Shown: positions 48,908 to 57,030 of the stretch, piece after piece | How positions within the stretch are numbered: position 1 is the stretch's first letter | How the letters are laid out: each line of letters opens with the position of its first letter | DNA from: an uncultured Dialister sp. | Lineage (GTDB): Bacteria; Bacillota; Negativicutes; Veillonellales; Dialisteraceae | Length of the DNA stretch: 64,000 nt | Assembly: GCA_934178345.1 (NCBI GenBank) | Contig: CAKPQG010000001.1 | Coordinates: 124,001-188,000, forward strand | Direction of reading: 5' to 3' | Program-made: the position numbers and the translations under genes | Notes under the pieces: model-generated | Database searches by the model: none | What the model was told of the DNA's origin: nothing | The model's input: only the letters and a program-made list of their open reading frames with translations

Positions 48908-49129
48908 CTAGAGGGCGTCAGCAAGATCGCCGGTCGCCACCGTGCGGATGCCGGAAAGCGGACGGGACTGCAGCGCGGCGATCGCATTCGCCGCTGCATA
49001 CAGCTCATCATTTGTTGCCGCACACTTGATGCGTGTAAAGTTCAGATTCTTCACCTTTGTCTCTCCCGTAGAAGTATCTTCCACGCGGATCTGCAGTTTC
49101 ATATCGACAAGTTTATTCTGAATAGACAT
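48908..49129 (-). CDS. DUF1659 family protein
   Basis: This 73-residue protein resembles the DUF1659 family of small Firmicute proteins of unknown function (typical elements: a T..E..V..F..I...ATDEQLY-like region, here NLNFTRIKCAATNDELYAAANAI). An AAGGAG site precedes the ATG. It lies downstream of a DUF2922 gene on the same strand, the usual pairing. The two are separated by a repeat-containing 178-bp spacer. Confidence 0.75.
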   Translation of the reverse strand: MSIQNKLVDMKLQIRVEDTSTGETKVKNLNFTRIKCAATNDELYAAANAIAALQSRPLSGIRTVATGDLADAL

Positions 49130-49307
49130 AGTAGTATTCTCCTTATAAGAAATAAAAATGGCAGCAGAGATAGCGCAAGGGGCGTGCTGCCCCTTGCCCC
49201 TGAATGAAAGCTCTGCTCGAATGAGGAATGGGGAATGAAGGTGACGATTTCACCGCGAATACATATATGGGGCGATGCCCGAAGGCGGTACCAGTCACTC
49301 CGAGTCC
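49130..49307. repeat. Module fragment between DUF1659 and DUF2922 genes
   Basis: A variant of the module is present (GAAAGCTCTGCTCGAATGAGG, GGTGACGATTTCACCGCG, GGGGCGATGCCCGAAGGCGG) from about 49195 to 49292, ending in CAGTCAC. No gene. Confidence 0.55.
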
Positions 49308-49526
49308 CTATTCCAGCACGGTAGCGCTGGTTTCTACGATCTTCGCGCTTTTAAGCGAAGTGATCGGCGCGCCGGAGGAAGACTCCAGCACTGGGATGAT
49401 GAGAGCCGCCTTCTCCTTCACCGTATCCAGCGTCAGATCCTCCTTCGGAGAAGGGATGGAAAGAATCATAGAACGTCCGCCTTCGACGTTGAAAGTCAGT
49501 TCAAGCATTTTTGTATTGGTTGCCAT
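49308..49526 (-). CDS. DUF2922 family protein
   Basis: This 72-residue protein resembles DUF2922, a small Firmicute family often encoded beside DUF1659. The pattern LELTFNVEGGRSMILSIPSPKEDLT fits. AAGGAG lies 9 nt before the ATG. A TATACT -10 (49590-49595 on the minus strand) may drive both genes. Function is unknown. Confidence 0.75.
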   Translation of the reverse strand: MATNTKMLELTFNVEGGRSMILSIPSPKEDLTLDTVKEKAALIIPVLESSSGAPITSLKSAKIVETSATVLE

Positions 49527-50200
49527 AGTAGGTCTCCTTGTCAGTCAATGGGAGGTAGCGCCTCGCCCAAGAGATAGTTTTTCATGATAAGTATAAGAGG
49601 AAATAACGGGGCTCACTTCTACGCCCGACGTCTCGAGACACAGGATCCGCCCTTTCTATAGAAAATGGTATAGCGCACCGCGGAGAAACGCTATATATAG
49701 ATACGATTCGCACAAAAAAACACCCGGAAAGACCGCCCGCCTTTACTGAAATGTAGGGGATGCTCGGAATCGGTGCCGGCGGCGTCAAGTGTACCGAAGT
49801 ACGAACGTCTTGGCTATCGTCGGGGCACGCCCTCCCATGCAGCAGGGAAGTGTGCGGTCAAATTGGATTTCTCCGGGGTTATGGGGTTGACATGGATTGG
49901 GCCTTGAGCAGGCTTCGAAAGAAAGGTCCACATCATCTTGGCCTGCCCGATGGCCTTGGATCATTCTGCAGATCTATCCTCGCCATCAGTCGGCTCTCCG
50001 TATGATCTCTCGCGCATTAGAATTCTGAAATCGGAGTCGCCGCCCGGCTTGGATTTGCAAACAGATGCATCCTCAGCTCATGACTTTATTCTACAACTTC
50101 GCTCTAAAAAATGCAAGTCGCAAAGTGTTTTCAAAATACAATCCTTTGACTGATAAATTGTCATCCCCCCACCATCTAGCGTTTTGTATACATACGTTCT
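49527..50200. other. Gene-poor region without recognisable content
   Basis: Small open frames on both strands here have no ribosome-binding sites and resemble nothing I know. It carries no copies of the local repeat families, which sets it apart from neighbouring spacers, and may be decayed foreign DNA. Confidence 0.4.
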
Positions 50201-50203
50201 GGC

Positions 50204-50232
50204 TTGACAAAGGAACGAAAAGATGATACAAG
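50204..50232 (+). promoter_or_regulatory. Strong promoter upstream of the hic locus
   Basis: TTGACA (50204-50209) and an extended -10 (TGATACAAG, hexamer 50227-50232) are 17 bp apart. The predicted transcript starts near 50239, about 185 nt before hicA, and carries a TATCGGT-ATAG-ACCGATA hairpin at 50264-50281. Confidence 0.5.
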
Positions 50233-50395
50233 AAATGTTTTTTTTGACCAAATTGTGTTTGAATATCGGTATAGACCGATACTCACGCGAAATCAATCTG
50301 ATTCAGAATGAAATGGAACGCCGAAGAACACATCGTCCGTCTTATAGTGGGACAGCATTTCTTCTTCAATGACAAACGATCTTTATAAAATGCGC

Positions 50396-50409
50396 ATACT
50401 GCGTATAAT
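50396..50409 (+). promoter_or_regulatory. Second -10 and dyad before hicA
   Basis: TATAAT (50404-50409) overlaps a dyad ATAC-TGC-GTAT (50396-50406), about 17 bp before the hicA start. The dyad could be an operator for the HicB repressor; this is a guess. Confidence 0.4.
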
Positions 50410-50425
50410 AAAGAAGGGGGAAAAA

Positions 50426-50590
50426 ATGAAATTTAGAGAAGTCTGGAAGATAATGGGTGGGTACAAAAGAATGGCAGAGGCTCTCATTATCCATATACAC
50501 ATCGTTCCCTGTCACAGAGGTGATTTGGATAAAAGAACGGTGAAATCGATATTTACAGCTGCGGGACTGGATACGTCCCGATTGATTTGA
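50426..50590 (+). pseudogene. hicA: Decayed HicA toxin
   Basis: The 54-codon frame begins with MKFREVWKIM and ends with HRGDLDKRTVKSIFTAAGLD, the start and end of a HicA mRNA interferase. The middle, which should hold the conserved G-S-H catalytic segment, is replaced by unrelated residues. Another frame across 50455-50500 reads WVGTKEWQRLS, reminiscent of the lost GW..TKGSH stretch, which suggests compensating frameshifts or small deletions plus drift. AAGGGGG precedes the ATG. hicB overlaps downstream. Confidence 0.6.
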
Positions 50591-50607
50591 ATAAGGGGGC
50601 GATTCCT

Positions 50608-51024
50608 ATGAAAAAATTACTTTATCCTGCTTGCTTTTACCCGTGTGAAGATAAGCCAGGCGCTTATACGGTGGTTGTTCCGGATCTTCCCGGCTGCATC
50701 AGTGAAGGGGATTCCTTGGAGGATGCGATAGCTATGGCAACCAATGCTGCCTCCGGCTGGGTACTGGATGAAATGGAAGAAGGCCGCGCAGTGCCGGCAG
50801 CAAGCGATCGGAGATCGATTCATCCCGATAGCCTGGATGGCTTTGTCAATATATTGGTGCTCGACATGAACGCCTATGCGGAGCGGTATGGAAATAAGGC
50901 GGTACGAAAAAATCTGACAATTCCTGCTTGGCTGAATACATTTGCGGAGACCAATCATGTGAATTTTTCTCAGGTTCTGCAGGATGCACTGATCGCTATG
51001 TATCAGAGACAGATGGCAAAGTGA
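50608..51024 (+). CDS. hicB: HicB family antitoxin
   Basis: This protein of about 138 residues has the HicB N-terminal fold (YTVVVPDLPGCISEGDSLEDAIAMATNAASGWV) and a C-terminal ribbon-helix-helix type part (NLTIPAWLNTFAETNHVNFSQVLQDAL). It would neutralise HicA and repress the operon. AAGGGGGCG lies before the ATG at 50608. The partner toxin looks inactive, so this antitoxin is likely an orphan. Confidence 0.88.
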   Translation: MKKLLYPACFYPCEDKPGAYTVVVPDLPGCISEGDSLEDAIAMATNAASGWVLDEMEEGRAVPAASDRRSIHPDSLDGFVNILVLDMNAYAERYGNKAVRKNLTIPAWLNTFAETNHVNFSQVLQDALIAMYQRQMAK

Positions 51025-51051
51025 TACGAGTAAGGCGAGTATGCTAAAAAG

Positions 51052-51081
51052 AAAGAGCTCCTGTTTTTCAGGGGCTCTTTT
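51052..51081 (+). terminator. hicB: Terminator after hicB
   Basis: AAAGAGCTCCTG and CAGGGGCTCTTT pair with one mismatch around a T loop, followed by TT. Confidence 0.65.
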
Positions 51082-51112
51082 CATATTGTGAAGTAGGACT
51101 GTTACTGTCGTC

Positions 51113-51147
51113 ATCCCGCTTTCTGAAAGGAAGGCGGGATTTTTTTA
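51113..51147 (+). terminator. Second hairpin after hicB
   Basis: ATCCCGCTTTC and GGAAGGCGGGAT arms are followed by seven T. Its sequence is very like the terminator at 43772, so it may be a dispersed unit. Confidence 0.65.
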
Positions 51148-51173
51148 CCCACATGTTTTCTTTGATCGGAACA

Positions 51174-51182
51174 TGCTACAAT
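51174..51182 (+). promoter_or_regulatory. Extended -10 promoter of the small membrane gene
   Basis: TGCTACAAT (hexamer 51177-51182) lies 30 bp before the start at 51212. Confidence 0.5.
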
Positions 51183-51211
51183 AGGCATAGAGTAGTAAGG
51201 AAAGGAGCAGC

Positions 51212-51388
51212 ATGATGAAGAAGAGACTCAAAGAGCTTCGGAAGGGAAAGCGTTGGTCACGGTATGTTCTCAGGATCTTCGGTTTGCTGCTCGTTCTTTT
51301 CTGCCTGCTGCTTCTGGTGGGCAGCGTAAAAAAGAGCCAAGAGGATATGAAGGAAATCAAAGTACGGGCGAGGGGGCTTAAACCATAG
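51212..51388 (+). CDS. Tiny single-pass membrane protein (58 aa)
   Basis: This 58-residue frame starts at ATG 51212 (or 51215) and ends at TAG 51386. It has a basic N-terminus (KKRLKELRKGKRWSR), one strong hydrophobic segment (about 19-39: LRIFGLLLVLFCLLLLVG) and a charged C-terminus. AAAGGAGCAGC upstream of the ATG and an extended -10 promoter support it. No family recognised; it could be a small inner-membrane regulator or toxin-like peptide. Confidence 0.6.
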   Translation: MMKKRLKELRKGKRWSRYVLRIFGLLLVLFCLLLLVGSVKKSQEDMKEIKVRARGLKP

Positions 51389-51496
51389 CGAACGATAGTT
51401 CTTTTGAGGTAGTTATTTGTTCAAAAGAAAGTTTGTTCGTTGTTTTCCGCTTTTTGAGCTTTTTTCCGGCATATGCTATATAAAAGGAGTGATAAG

Positions 51497-51928
51497 ATGG
51501 GAAAGAAGCCGCTCACGTTGGAGACGATCACCGCATTGGTACGACCGCTGACGAAAAAATATCATGTGAAGGACATTTATCTCTTCGGCTCCTATGCAAG
51601 GGGCGAGGCAGATGCACAAAAGGTTGACATATTTGAAATCCGTGAAGTCAATCCGGATAGCGATTTCTATCATACGATCATGAAAGAGGAAGGCGCTGGT
51701 GGCATGATGCAATCTAATAAGCATACCATTTCTTTACGTGTTACAGATGATGAGAAGCATCTGATTCAATCTTACGCGGCATCGCATCATCTGAGCGTTT
51801 CTTCCTTCATCAGGGATCTCGTCCTTGACCAGCTTGAAGAGGACGGAGAGCTGGAGGAATCGCGTATTTTGAAAGCACTGGAACTTTCGCATAAAGAAAG
51901 GGTCTATGATCTGGAGGAAGTGCTATAA
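51497..51928 (+). CDS. Truncated nucleotidyltransferase fused to RHH antitoxin
   Basis: This 143-residue frame joins two unrelated parts. Residues 1-43 match the start of an MNT-type minimal nucleotidyltransferase (YLFGSYARGEADA), but the catalytic aspartates that should follow (DSDID-like) are missing, and the sequence jumps to a late family segment (KVDIFEIREVNPDSDFY). From ATG 51704 the rest (SNKHTISLRVTDDEKHLIQSYAAS onward) is a DUF6290/RelB-like ribbon-helix-helix antitoxin. No toxin gene follows. AAAAGGAGTGATAAG precedes the ATG at 51497. The antitoxin part may be expressed from the inner ATG. Confidence 0.65.
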   Translation: MGKKPLTLETITALVRPLTKKYHVKDIYLFGSYARGEADAQKVDIFEIREVNPDSDFYHTIMKEEGAGGMMQSNKHTISLRVTDDEKHLIQSYAASHHLSVSSFIRDLVLDQLEEDGELEESRILKALELSHKERVYDLEEVL

Positions 51929-52190
51929 AAACGGATAAGCGGGGCAATTTGCCTATGTTTTCCAGAAAATAGTTACATTTGATAATTCAACGTTATCTAC
52001 TCTAAAAATAAATATCCCCCTCTTCCAAGGCGCGTAGCACCTTATATAGAACGGTGGTTTCCATTTTATGAATAAAGCTGATAATCAGCGAGGAACCGCA
52101 AACAAGAAAGATTTCTCGCTTCGCTCGAAATGACGATATGAGAGAATCATCCAGTCACTAGTCACCAGTCACTAGCATCCATCTTTCCAT
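51929..52190. repeat. Spacer with element end and heptamers
   Basis: There is no gene. One end of the GTCATTTCGAGCG element lies at 52103-52137 (inverse orientation) and CAGTCAC/CTAGTCA heptamers at 52152-52177. Confidence 0.5.
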
Positions 52191-52191
52191 C

Positions 52192-52230
52192 AAAAAAATG
52201 CTGCGTGGAATAAAGCCATGCAGCGTTTTT
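52192..52230 (-). terminator. coaBC: Terminator of coaBC
   Basis: On the minus strand AAAAACGCTGCATGG pairs with CCACGCAGCATTTTTT around a short loop, ending in a T run. Confidence 0.8.
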
Positions 52231-52281
52231 CAGTATTCAGTATAAGGAGATCCGGAGTATTCCGTCATCCATTTCTGACAT

Positions 52282-53481
52282 TTATTTCATCAGCTCTGCC
52301 ATTTTTTCGATGATGATATGGCCCAGCTCATCCTTGCTCATCTTCGGATACTGTTCCATATGTCCGTCCTTGTACAGGAGCGATGCGATGTTTGTCGTGC
52401 CGTTGAAGCCGGCGCCCGGCATAGCGACGTCGTTCGCGACGAGCACGTCGAGGTTCTTTCTTTTGAGCTTCGATTTACCGTGTTCGATGACGTCCTGCGT
52501 CTCTGCGGCGAAGCCTACGAGGAACTGTCCCCTCTTCTTCTGCCCGAGTCCATAGAGGATGTCCGGGTTCTGCGTCAGGTCGATGTGAAGGCAGTCGAAG
52601 TCTTCTTTCTTGATCTTCTGGTCGGCCTGCACGGTCGGACGGTAGTCGGAGACGGCGGCGGCCATGATCGCAGCATCGCAGGTGTCGTATTCTGCATTCA
52701 TGGCTTTTTCAAGCTCGCGGGCATCTTGTACGTAGACCATCTTGACGCCATAGGGCTTGGGAAGTACCGTGGTACAGGAAACGAGTGTCACGTCTGCGCC
52801 TTCCATCCATGCGGCTTTGGCGATGGCGTAGCCCTGCCGGCCGCTGGAGCGGTTGCTGATATAGCGGACAGGGTCGATCTTTTCCTGGGTGCCGCCGGCG
52901 GAGACGATGACTTTCTTCCCTTTCAGGAGTTCGCGGCCATAGATGCATTTTTCCGCGCAGTCCATGATGGTCTCAAGTGCAGGGAATCGGCCTTTGCCGG
53001 AGGTGTTGCAGGCGAGGTGGCCGCTTTCCGGTTCGACAAATTCATAGCCGAAGGATTTCAGCTTTTCCATATTCGCCTGCACGATGGGATTTTCGTACAT
53101 GTTTGTATTCATGGACGGTACGAAGAGGACTTTCGCTTTTGTCGCCATGATGGTGGTCGAGAGCATATCGTCAGCGATGCCGTTTGCGACTTTGCCGATG
53201 ATGTCGGCGGTCGCAGGTGCTACGACGAAAAGATCAGCGAGCTGGGCAAGGGCGATGTGTTCGACATCCCATTTGCTGATATTCGCGAACATATCGACAG
53301 TGACATCATTGCCAGACAGTTCGCCGAAGGTGATCGGTGTCACGAGCTTGGCGGCGTTTGCCGTCATGATGCAGTGGACATCAGCCCCTTTTTGGCGGAG
53401 CTGGCTCACGAGACCGGCTGCTTTGAAAGCGGCGATCCCGCCGCTGATTCCTACGACAATGTGCTTATTTTCAAACATCAT
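52282..53481 (-). CDS. coaBC: Bifunctional CoaBC (Dfp)
   Basis: This 399-residue enzyme makes 4'-phosphopantothenoyl-cysteine and decarboxylates it for coenzyme A. The flavin-dependent CoaC half (GISGGIAAFKAAGLVSQLR, and PSMNTNMYENPIVQ) is followed by the CoaB half (VSAGGTQEKIDPVRYISNRSSGRQGYAIA). All major motifs are intact. It lies downstream of remA-gmk-rpoZ on the same strand, the usual Firmicute order, but a 317-bp repeat block and a terminator separate them. No priA follows. Confidence 0.97.
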   Translation of the reverse strand: MMFENKHIVVGISGGIAAFKAAGLVSQLRQKGADVHCIMTANAAKLVTPITFGELSGNDVTVDMFANISKWDVEHIALAQLADLFVVAPATADIIGKVANGIADDMLSTTIMATKAKVLFVPSMNTNMYENPIVQANMEKLKSFGYEFVEPESGHLACNTSGKGRFPALETIMDCAEKCIYGRELLKGKKVIVSAGGTQEKIDPVRYISNRSSGRQGYAIAKAAWMEGADVTLVSCTTVLPKPYGVKMVYVQDARELEKAMNAEYDTCDAAIMAAAVSDYRPTVQADQKIKKEDFDCLHIDLTQNPDILYGLGQKKRGQFLVGFAAETQDVIEHGKSKLKRKNLDVLVANDVAMPGAGFNGTTNIASLLYKDGHMEQYPKMSKDELGHIIIEKMAELMK

Positions 53482-53757
53482 GCATGAGTTCCTTTACTAA
53501 AAAATGGGTTGAAGGGTTCAGGGTTCAAGGTTCGGGGTTAGCTTCTGGGGCGTACTGCCCTTTGATTGTGAATGAAAGCCTCACTTGAATGAGAAATTAG
53601 AAATTAGAAATGAGAAATGGTGGTGCGGCGCATAAAAACATGGAAGCACCGCGGAGGTTTGAAACTGGCGGTTTTCTCGTATCGCAAACCTAATCCCTAG
53701 CCACTAATCCCTAGCTACTAGTCCCCAGTCCCCAGTCCCCAGTCCCCCTGAACGTAC
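53482..53757. repeat. Module and heptamers between rpoZ and coaBC
   Basis: GGTTCAG/GGTTCAA units (53510-53540) lead into a module copy (GAAAGCCTCACTTGAATGAG, GGTGGTGCGGCGCA, GAAGCACCGCG; 53545-53665), then CTAATCC, CTAGCCA, CTAGCTA and five CCAGTCC-type heptamers (53688-53747). No gene; a coaBC promoter must lie in or near this block. Confidence 0.7.
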
Positions 53758-53793
53758 AAAAAGTCAGGCAGCCTTTCTTGGACTGCCTGACCT
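53758..53793 (-). terminator. rpoZ: Terminator of rpoZ
   Basis: GTCAGGCAG (53763-53771) and CTGCCTGAC (53783-53791) pair; on the minus strand a run of T follows. Confidence 0.75.
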
Positions 53794-53798
53794 TATTT

Positions 53799-53999
53799 TT
53801 ATTTGCTGAAGGAGTAGGTGATCTTGCCTTCATAAATCTCTTCGAGAGCGATGGTCGCCGGTTTCTTGCCTTCTGCATGAGCGATGAGCGGGGTCTGTCC
53901 GTCGGTCAGTTCACGGGCGCGCAGAGCGGCGAGGGTCACGAGGGTGTACTTGGAGTCCACCTTTTTGACAAGGCTGTCGATAGAAGGATAACACATCAT
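53799..53999 (-). CDS. rpoZ: RNA polymerase omega subunit
   Basis: This 66-residue protein supports RNA polymerase assembly. The N-terminal YPSIDSLVKKVDSKYTLVTLAALRAR pattern (usual P...L......Y.LV...A.RAR) is clear. ATGATG gives two starts; an AAGGAGG lies upstream. It overlaps the gmk stop, so they are coupled. A terminator ends the unit. Confidence 0.95.
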   Translation of the reverse strand: MMCYPSIDSLVKKVDSKYTLVTLAALRARELTDGQTPLIAHAEGKKPATIALEEIYEGKITYSFSK

Positions 54000-54646
54000 T
54001 TTAAGGGTACCTCCTTATTGATATACTGTTTGAAAATGGTCTCGATCTGTCCTTCATTGCGGGAGAGCTTGCAGCGCTCCGCTTCCAGAATGGAGCTGGT
54101 CTTTCTCACGGCATCTTCGAGTTTGTCATTGACGATGATATAGTCATACTGATGCGCCATGGCGAGTTCACTGGTGATCTGGGCAAGGCGCTTCTGGATG
54201 GTTTCTTCCGAGTCTGTCCCACGTCCGTAGAGGCGGTCGGACAGGATTTCTAACGACGGCGGCACGATGTAGATGAAGACGCCTTTCGGATAGCGTTTCT
54301 TGACCTGCATGGCGCCTTGGATGTCGATTTCCAGCAGCACGGATTTCCCGTCGCTGATCATGTCGAGGGCGCGCTTTTTCGGCGTGCCGTAGTAGTGGTC
54401 ATAGACCTTGGCATATTCGAGGAAGGCATCTTCTTCGATGAGCTTTTCGAACTGTTCATTGGTGCGGAAGAAATAGCTCTCCCCTTCTACTTCCCCTTTT
54501 CGGGGGTCTCTTGTCGTCATCGAGACGGAATACTGGAGATCCGGAAATTCCTCACGGATGGCATTGCAGATGGTCCCCTTCCCCGCGCCGCTCGGGCCGG
54601 AGACGACCAGAAGAATGCCTTCATCTTTTTTCGCTGTCTGTGCCAT
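53996..54646 (-). CDS. gmk: Guanylate kinase
   Basis: This 216-residue enzyme phosphorylates GMP to GDP. The P-loop GPSGAGKGT, SMTTRDPRKGEVEG with GMP-binding residues, and the lid region RLAQITSELA are present. It shares TAATG with remA upstream and overlaps rpoZ downstream, so the three are one operon. Confidence 0.97.
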   Translation of the reverse strand: MAQTAKKDEGILLVVSGPSGAGKGTICNAIREEFPDLQYSVSMTTRDPRKGEVEGESYFFRTNEQFEKLIEEDAFLEYAKVYDHYYGTPKKRALDMISDGKSVLLEIDIQGAMQVKKRYPKGVFIYIVPPSLEILSDRLYGRGTDSEETIQKRLAQITSELAMAHQYDYIIVNDKLEDAVRKTSSILEAERCKLSRNEGQIETIFKQYINKEVPLK

Positions 54647-54921
54647 TAGTTTTCATCCATTCCTTCAGCAGTGATCACATCTTTATTCATCAGTCGGTGC
54701 GAAATCGTCTCCGGCTGTACGGCGGAAAGAATGATCTGCCCGCTGTCCATGATGAGGACGGCTCTCGTTTTTCTGCCATAGGTGGCATCGATGAGATCCC
54801 CTTTGTCACGGGAGTCCTGGATCATACGTTTCACCGGCGCAGACTCCGGGCTGATGATCGCCATCACGCGCGCTGCGGCTGCCATGTTGCCAAAACCGAT
54901 ATTAATCAAAGAAAAACCCAC
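54646..54921 (-). CDS. remA: RemA-like regulator (DUF370)
   Basis: This 91-residue protein belongs to the RemA/DUF370 family, a DNA-binding activator of matrix genes in B. subtilis. The [24 protein letters not shown] and [23 protein letters not shown] segments are typical. It starts with GTG. The operon order remA-gmk-rpoZ is conserved in Firmicutes. Confidence 0.92.
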   Translation of the reverse strand: MGFSLINIGFGNMAAAARVMAIISPESAPVKRMIQDSRDKGDLIDATYGRKTRAVLIMDSGQIILSAVQPETISHRLMNKDVITAEGMDEN

Positions 54922-54980
54922 TTTTTCGTCTCTCCTTACTGTATTTTGACTAGACTTGCGTCTCTTCGTCTGTACCGTCC

Positions 54981-54989
54981 ATTATATCA
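54981..54989 (-). promoter_or_regulatory. remA: Extended -10 promoter of remA-gmk-rpoZ
   Basis: On the minus strand TGATATAAT (hexamer at 54981-54986) lies about 60 bp before remA. Confidence 0.6.
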
Positions 54990-55139
54990 CAAATGCGCGA
55001 GCGATTCACGGATTTCTTCAGAAATCGCGAATTTAGGCTGTGTAGGAATGGCTGGAAGGTGCGATGGGGAAAGCAGGTTCAATGGGGAAGTCCGGAAAGA
55101 TAGCAGCGTTTCCTTAACCATATTCTCATTCAGCTTGCC

Positions 55140-55690
55140 TACCAGAGCCCCCTCTCTGCCCCGTCGTGGCATCTTCCTCAATGGGAAGAAAAGGCGAACT
55201 GTCGTTCTTTTGAGCCGACATGCGCTTCAAACGAATGCGCGTTCGCAGGATCATGATGTTCCATACAAATACGCGGCGCTTCGGTTTTTGACGCAATGCA
55301 CCACAAGTTTGAAAGCAGGGATGAGTGATCTCGAGTGACTGGTGACTCGAAGACATCAGTCTCTCGTATCGTCATTTCGAGCGAAGCGAGAAATCTTTCT
55401 TGCAGACCGCTAAACGAAGGATGTGTGAACGCAGAAATACGTAGCACCAAGGCGTCGTTTCACTGCCGGTGCTTATGTGATACTGACCGCAGTGCAAGAA
55501 AGATCCCTCGGCTACGCTCGGGATGACGACAGCGCGAAGCACGATCAAAATTCCGCGGCGCTTCATTATTTTTTGCGCCGCACCACCATTTCGCATTTCT
55601 CATTTCTAATTTCTCATTCGAGCGAGGCTTTCAAGCGGAATCAAGGGACGGTACATCCCCAGGGCTAACCCTGAACCCATCATTTTCCCT
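55140..55690. repeat. Repeat block upstream of remA
   Basis: There is no supported gene. The block holds one full GTCATTTCGAGCG-type element (55371-55527, 157 bp, ends GTCATTTCGAGCGAAGCG and CGCTCGGGATGAC) and a reverse module copy (about 55545-55685, with CGCGGCGCTTC, GCGCCGCACCACC and ACCCTGAACCC). A short heptamer run is at 55333-55347. Confidence 0.65.
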
Positions 55691-55698
55691 CTTCCATC

Positions 55699-55731
55699 AA
55701 AAAAAGAACCCGCTTTCGCAGGTTCTTTTTG
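55699..55731 (-). terminator. mtaD: Terminator of mtaD
   Basis: AAAAAGAACC (55701-55710) and GGTTCTTTTT (55721-55730) pair around a GC-rich loop; T run on the minus strand. Confidence 0.8.
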
Positions 55732-55743
55732 CATATCTACCAT

Positions 55744-57030
55744 TTATTTCTTGTTGAAAGCATAGAGTTTTTCTGTCACGCGGTCGACTTCGGCATAGAG
55801 TTTCTCTGTGTCGATGGTCGTGAGTTCTTTGTGACGCATGACGGTCTTGCCATTGATGATGACGGTGTCGACGTCCATGGAGTTTCCTGCGTAGACGGCA
55901 AGGGAGACGCTGTCGAAATGCGGATGCCAGTGGAAGCCGCTTCTGTCTACGAGGATGATATCGGCGAGCGCACCTTTTTCCAGCTTGCCAAGATTGTCAT
56001 AGCCGAGGCATTTCGCACCATCCACGGTCGCCATTTCCATGGCTTCGGTCGCCGTGATGGCGAAGGGATCGTAGGTATTCGCTTTGTGGATGAGGGAGGC
56101 GAGGCGCATTTCTGCGAACATGTCGAGCTTATTGTTAGACGATGCGCCATCGGTGCCAAGGCCGACGGTGACACCGGCTTTTCTCATCTTGACGACCGGG
56201 GCGATGCCGGAGGCGAGCTTCAGGTTGCTGCCCGGATTATGCGCGACGCGGACGTGCTTTTCCTTCATGATGGCGATGTCTTCGTCTGTCACATGGACGC
56301 AGTGGGCTGCAAGTGTCGGAAGTTCGAAGAGGCCGAGGTCATTCATGAGGGCGATTGGTGTCTTGCCGTATTCTTTGCGGCAGTTTTCCACTTCCCCCTT
56401 TGTCTCGGAGAGATGGATGTGGATCGGGATGCCGCGCTTCATGGCTTCGTCCCGCACCTGCTTAATGTAGTCTGGCGGGCAGGTATACGGTGCGTGCGGT
56501 CCGAGCATGACTTTGAAACGGCCATCGCCTGCGCCGTCCCATTTCTCGAAAAGTTCGATATTTTCCTGAAGGCCGCTCTGTGCATTCGGGCTGATGCCTG
56601 CGAGGCCGCGGGCGAGGTTCCCGCGGATACCGGCTTTGTCAGCCGCCTGCGCGCAGGAGTCCATGAACATGTACATATCGCAGAAGGCAGTGGTGCCGCC
56701 GCGGATCATTTCTGCGAAGGCAAGCATGCTGCCCCAGTAGACGATGTCGTCGTCGAGGTGGTCTTCAGCCGGCCAGATTTTGTTCTGCAGCCAGTCCATC
56801 AGTTCCATATCATCCGCGTAGGAGCGGAAAAGTGTCATCGCGACGTGGGTGTGGGTATTCACAAGGCCCGGCATGGCCAGCATGCCTTTCCCGTCGATGA
56901 CTTCCTCATAGTCTTCGTCTTTGGGGGCTTTCGGGAAATCTTTGATGTATTTCCCGTCTAAGGAAATATTCTGATTTTCGGTCACTTTGCCGTTCTGGTA
57001 AAGCCCGATGTTTTTGATGAGTGTTGTCAT
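55744..57030 (-). CDS. mtaD: MTA/SAH deaminase
   Basis: This 428-residue amidohydrolase matches 5-methylthioadenosine/S-adenosylhomocysteine deaminase. Metal ligands are in HTHTHVAMT, HLSE and later HCVHVT. The substrate call rests on overall likeness and on the neighbouring ahcY, mtnA and mtnP genes; other nucleoside or guanine deaminases are possible. GGAG precedes the ATG. It is separated from ahcY by a 263-bp repeat block. Confidence 0.88.
   Translation of the reverse strand: MTTLIKNIGLYQNGKVTENQNISLDGKYIKDFPKAPKDEDYEEVIDGKGMLAMPGLVNTHTHVAMTLFRSYADDMELMDWLQNKIWPAEDHLDDDIVYWGSMLAFAEMIRGGTTAFCDMYMFMDSCAQAADKAGIRGNLARGLAGISPNAQSGLQENIELFEKWDGAGDGRFKVMLGPHAPYTCPPDYIKQVRDEAMKRGIPIHIHLSETKGEVENCRKEYGKTPIALMNDLGLFELPTLAAHCVHVTDEDIAIMKEKHVRVAHNPGSNLKLASGIAPVVKMRKAGVTVGLGTDGASSNNKLDMFAEMRLASLIHKANTYDPFAITATEAMEMATVDGAKCLGYDNLGKLEKGALADIILVDRSGFHWHPHFDSVSLAVYAGNSMDVDTVIINGKTVMRHKELTTIDTEKLYAEVDRVTEKLYAFNKK

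Noticed and set aside
49760..50005. An 81-codon plus-strand frame in the gene-poor region
   Set aside because: It has no ribosome-binding site and no recognisable domain.
50223..50372. A 49-codon frame starting ATGATACAAG
   Set aside because: Its start codon overlaps the -10 of a strong promoter, so it would not be on the transcript; no family recognised.
52318..53487. A 389-codon plus-strand frame
   Set aside because: It is the antisense shadow of coaBC; the same applies to long frames opposite mtaD (55729-56961) and ahcY (57393-58565).
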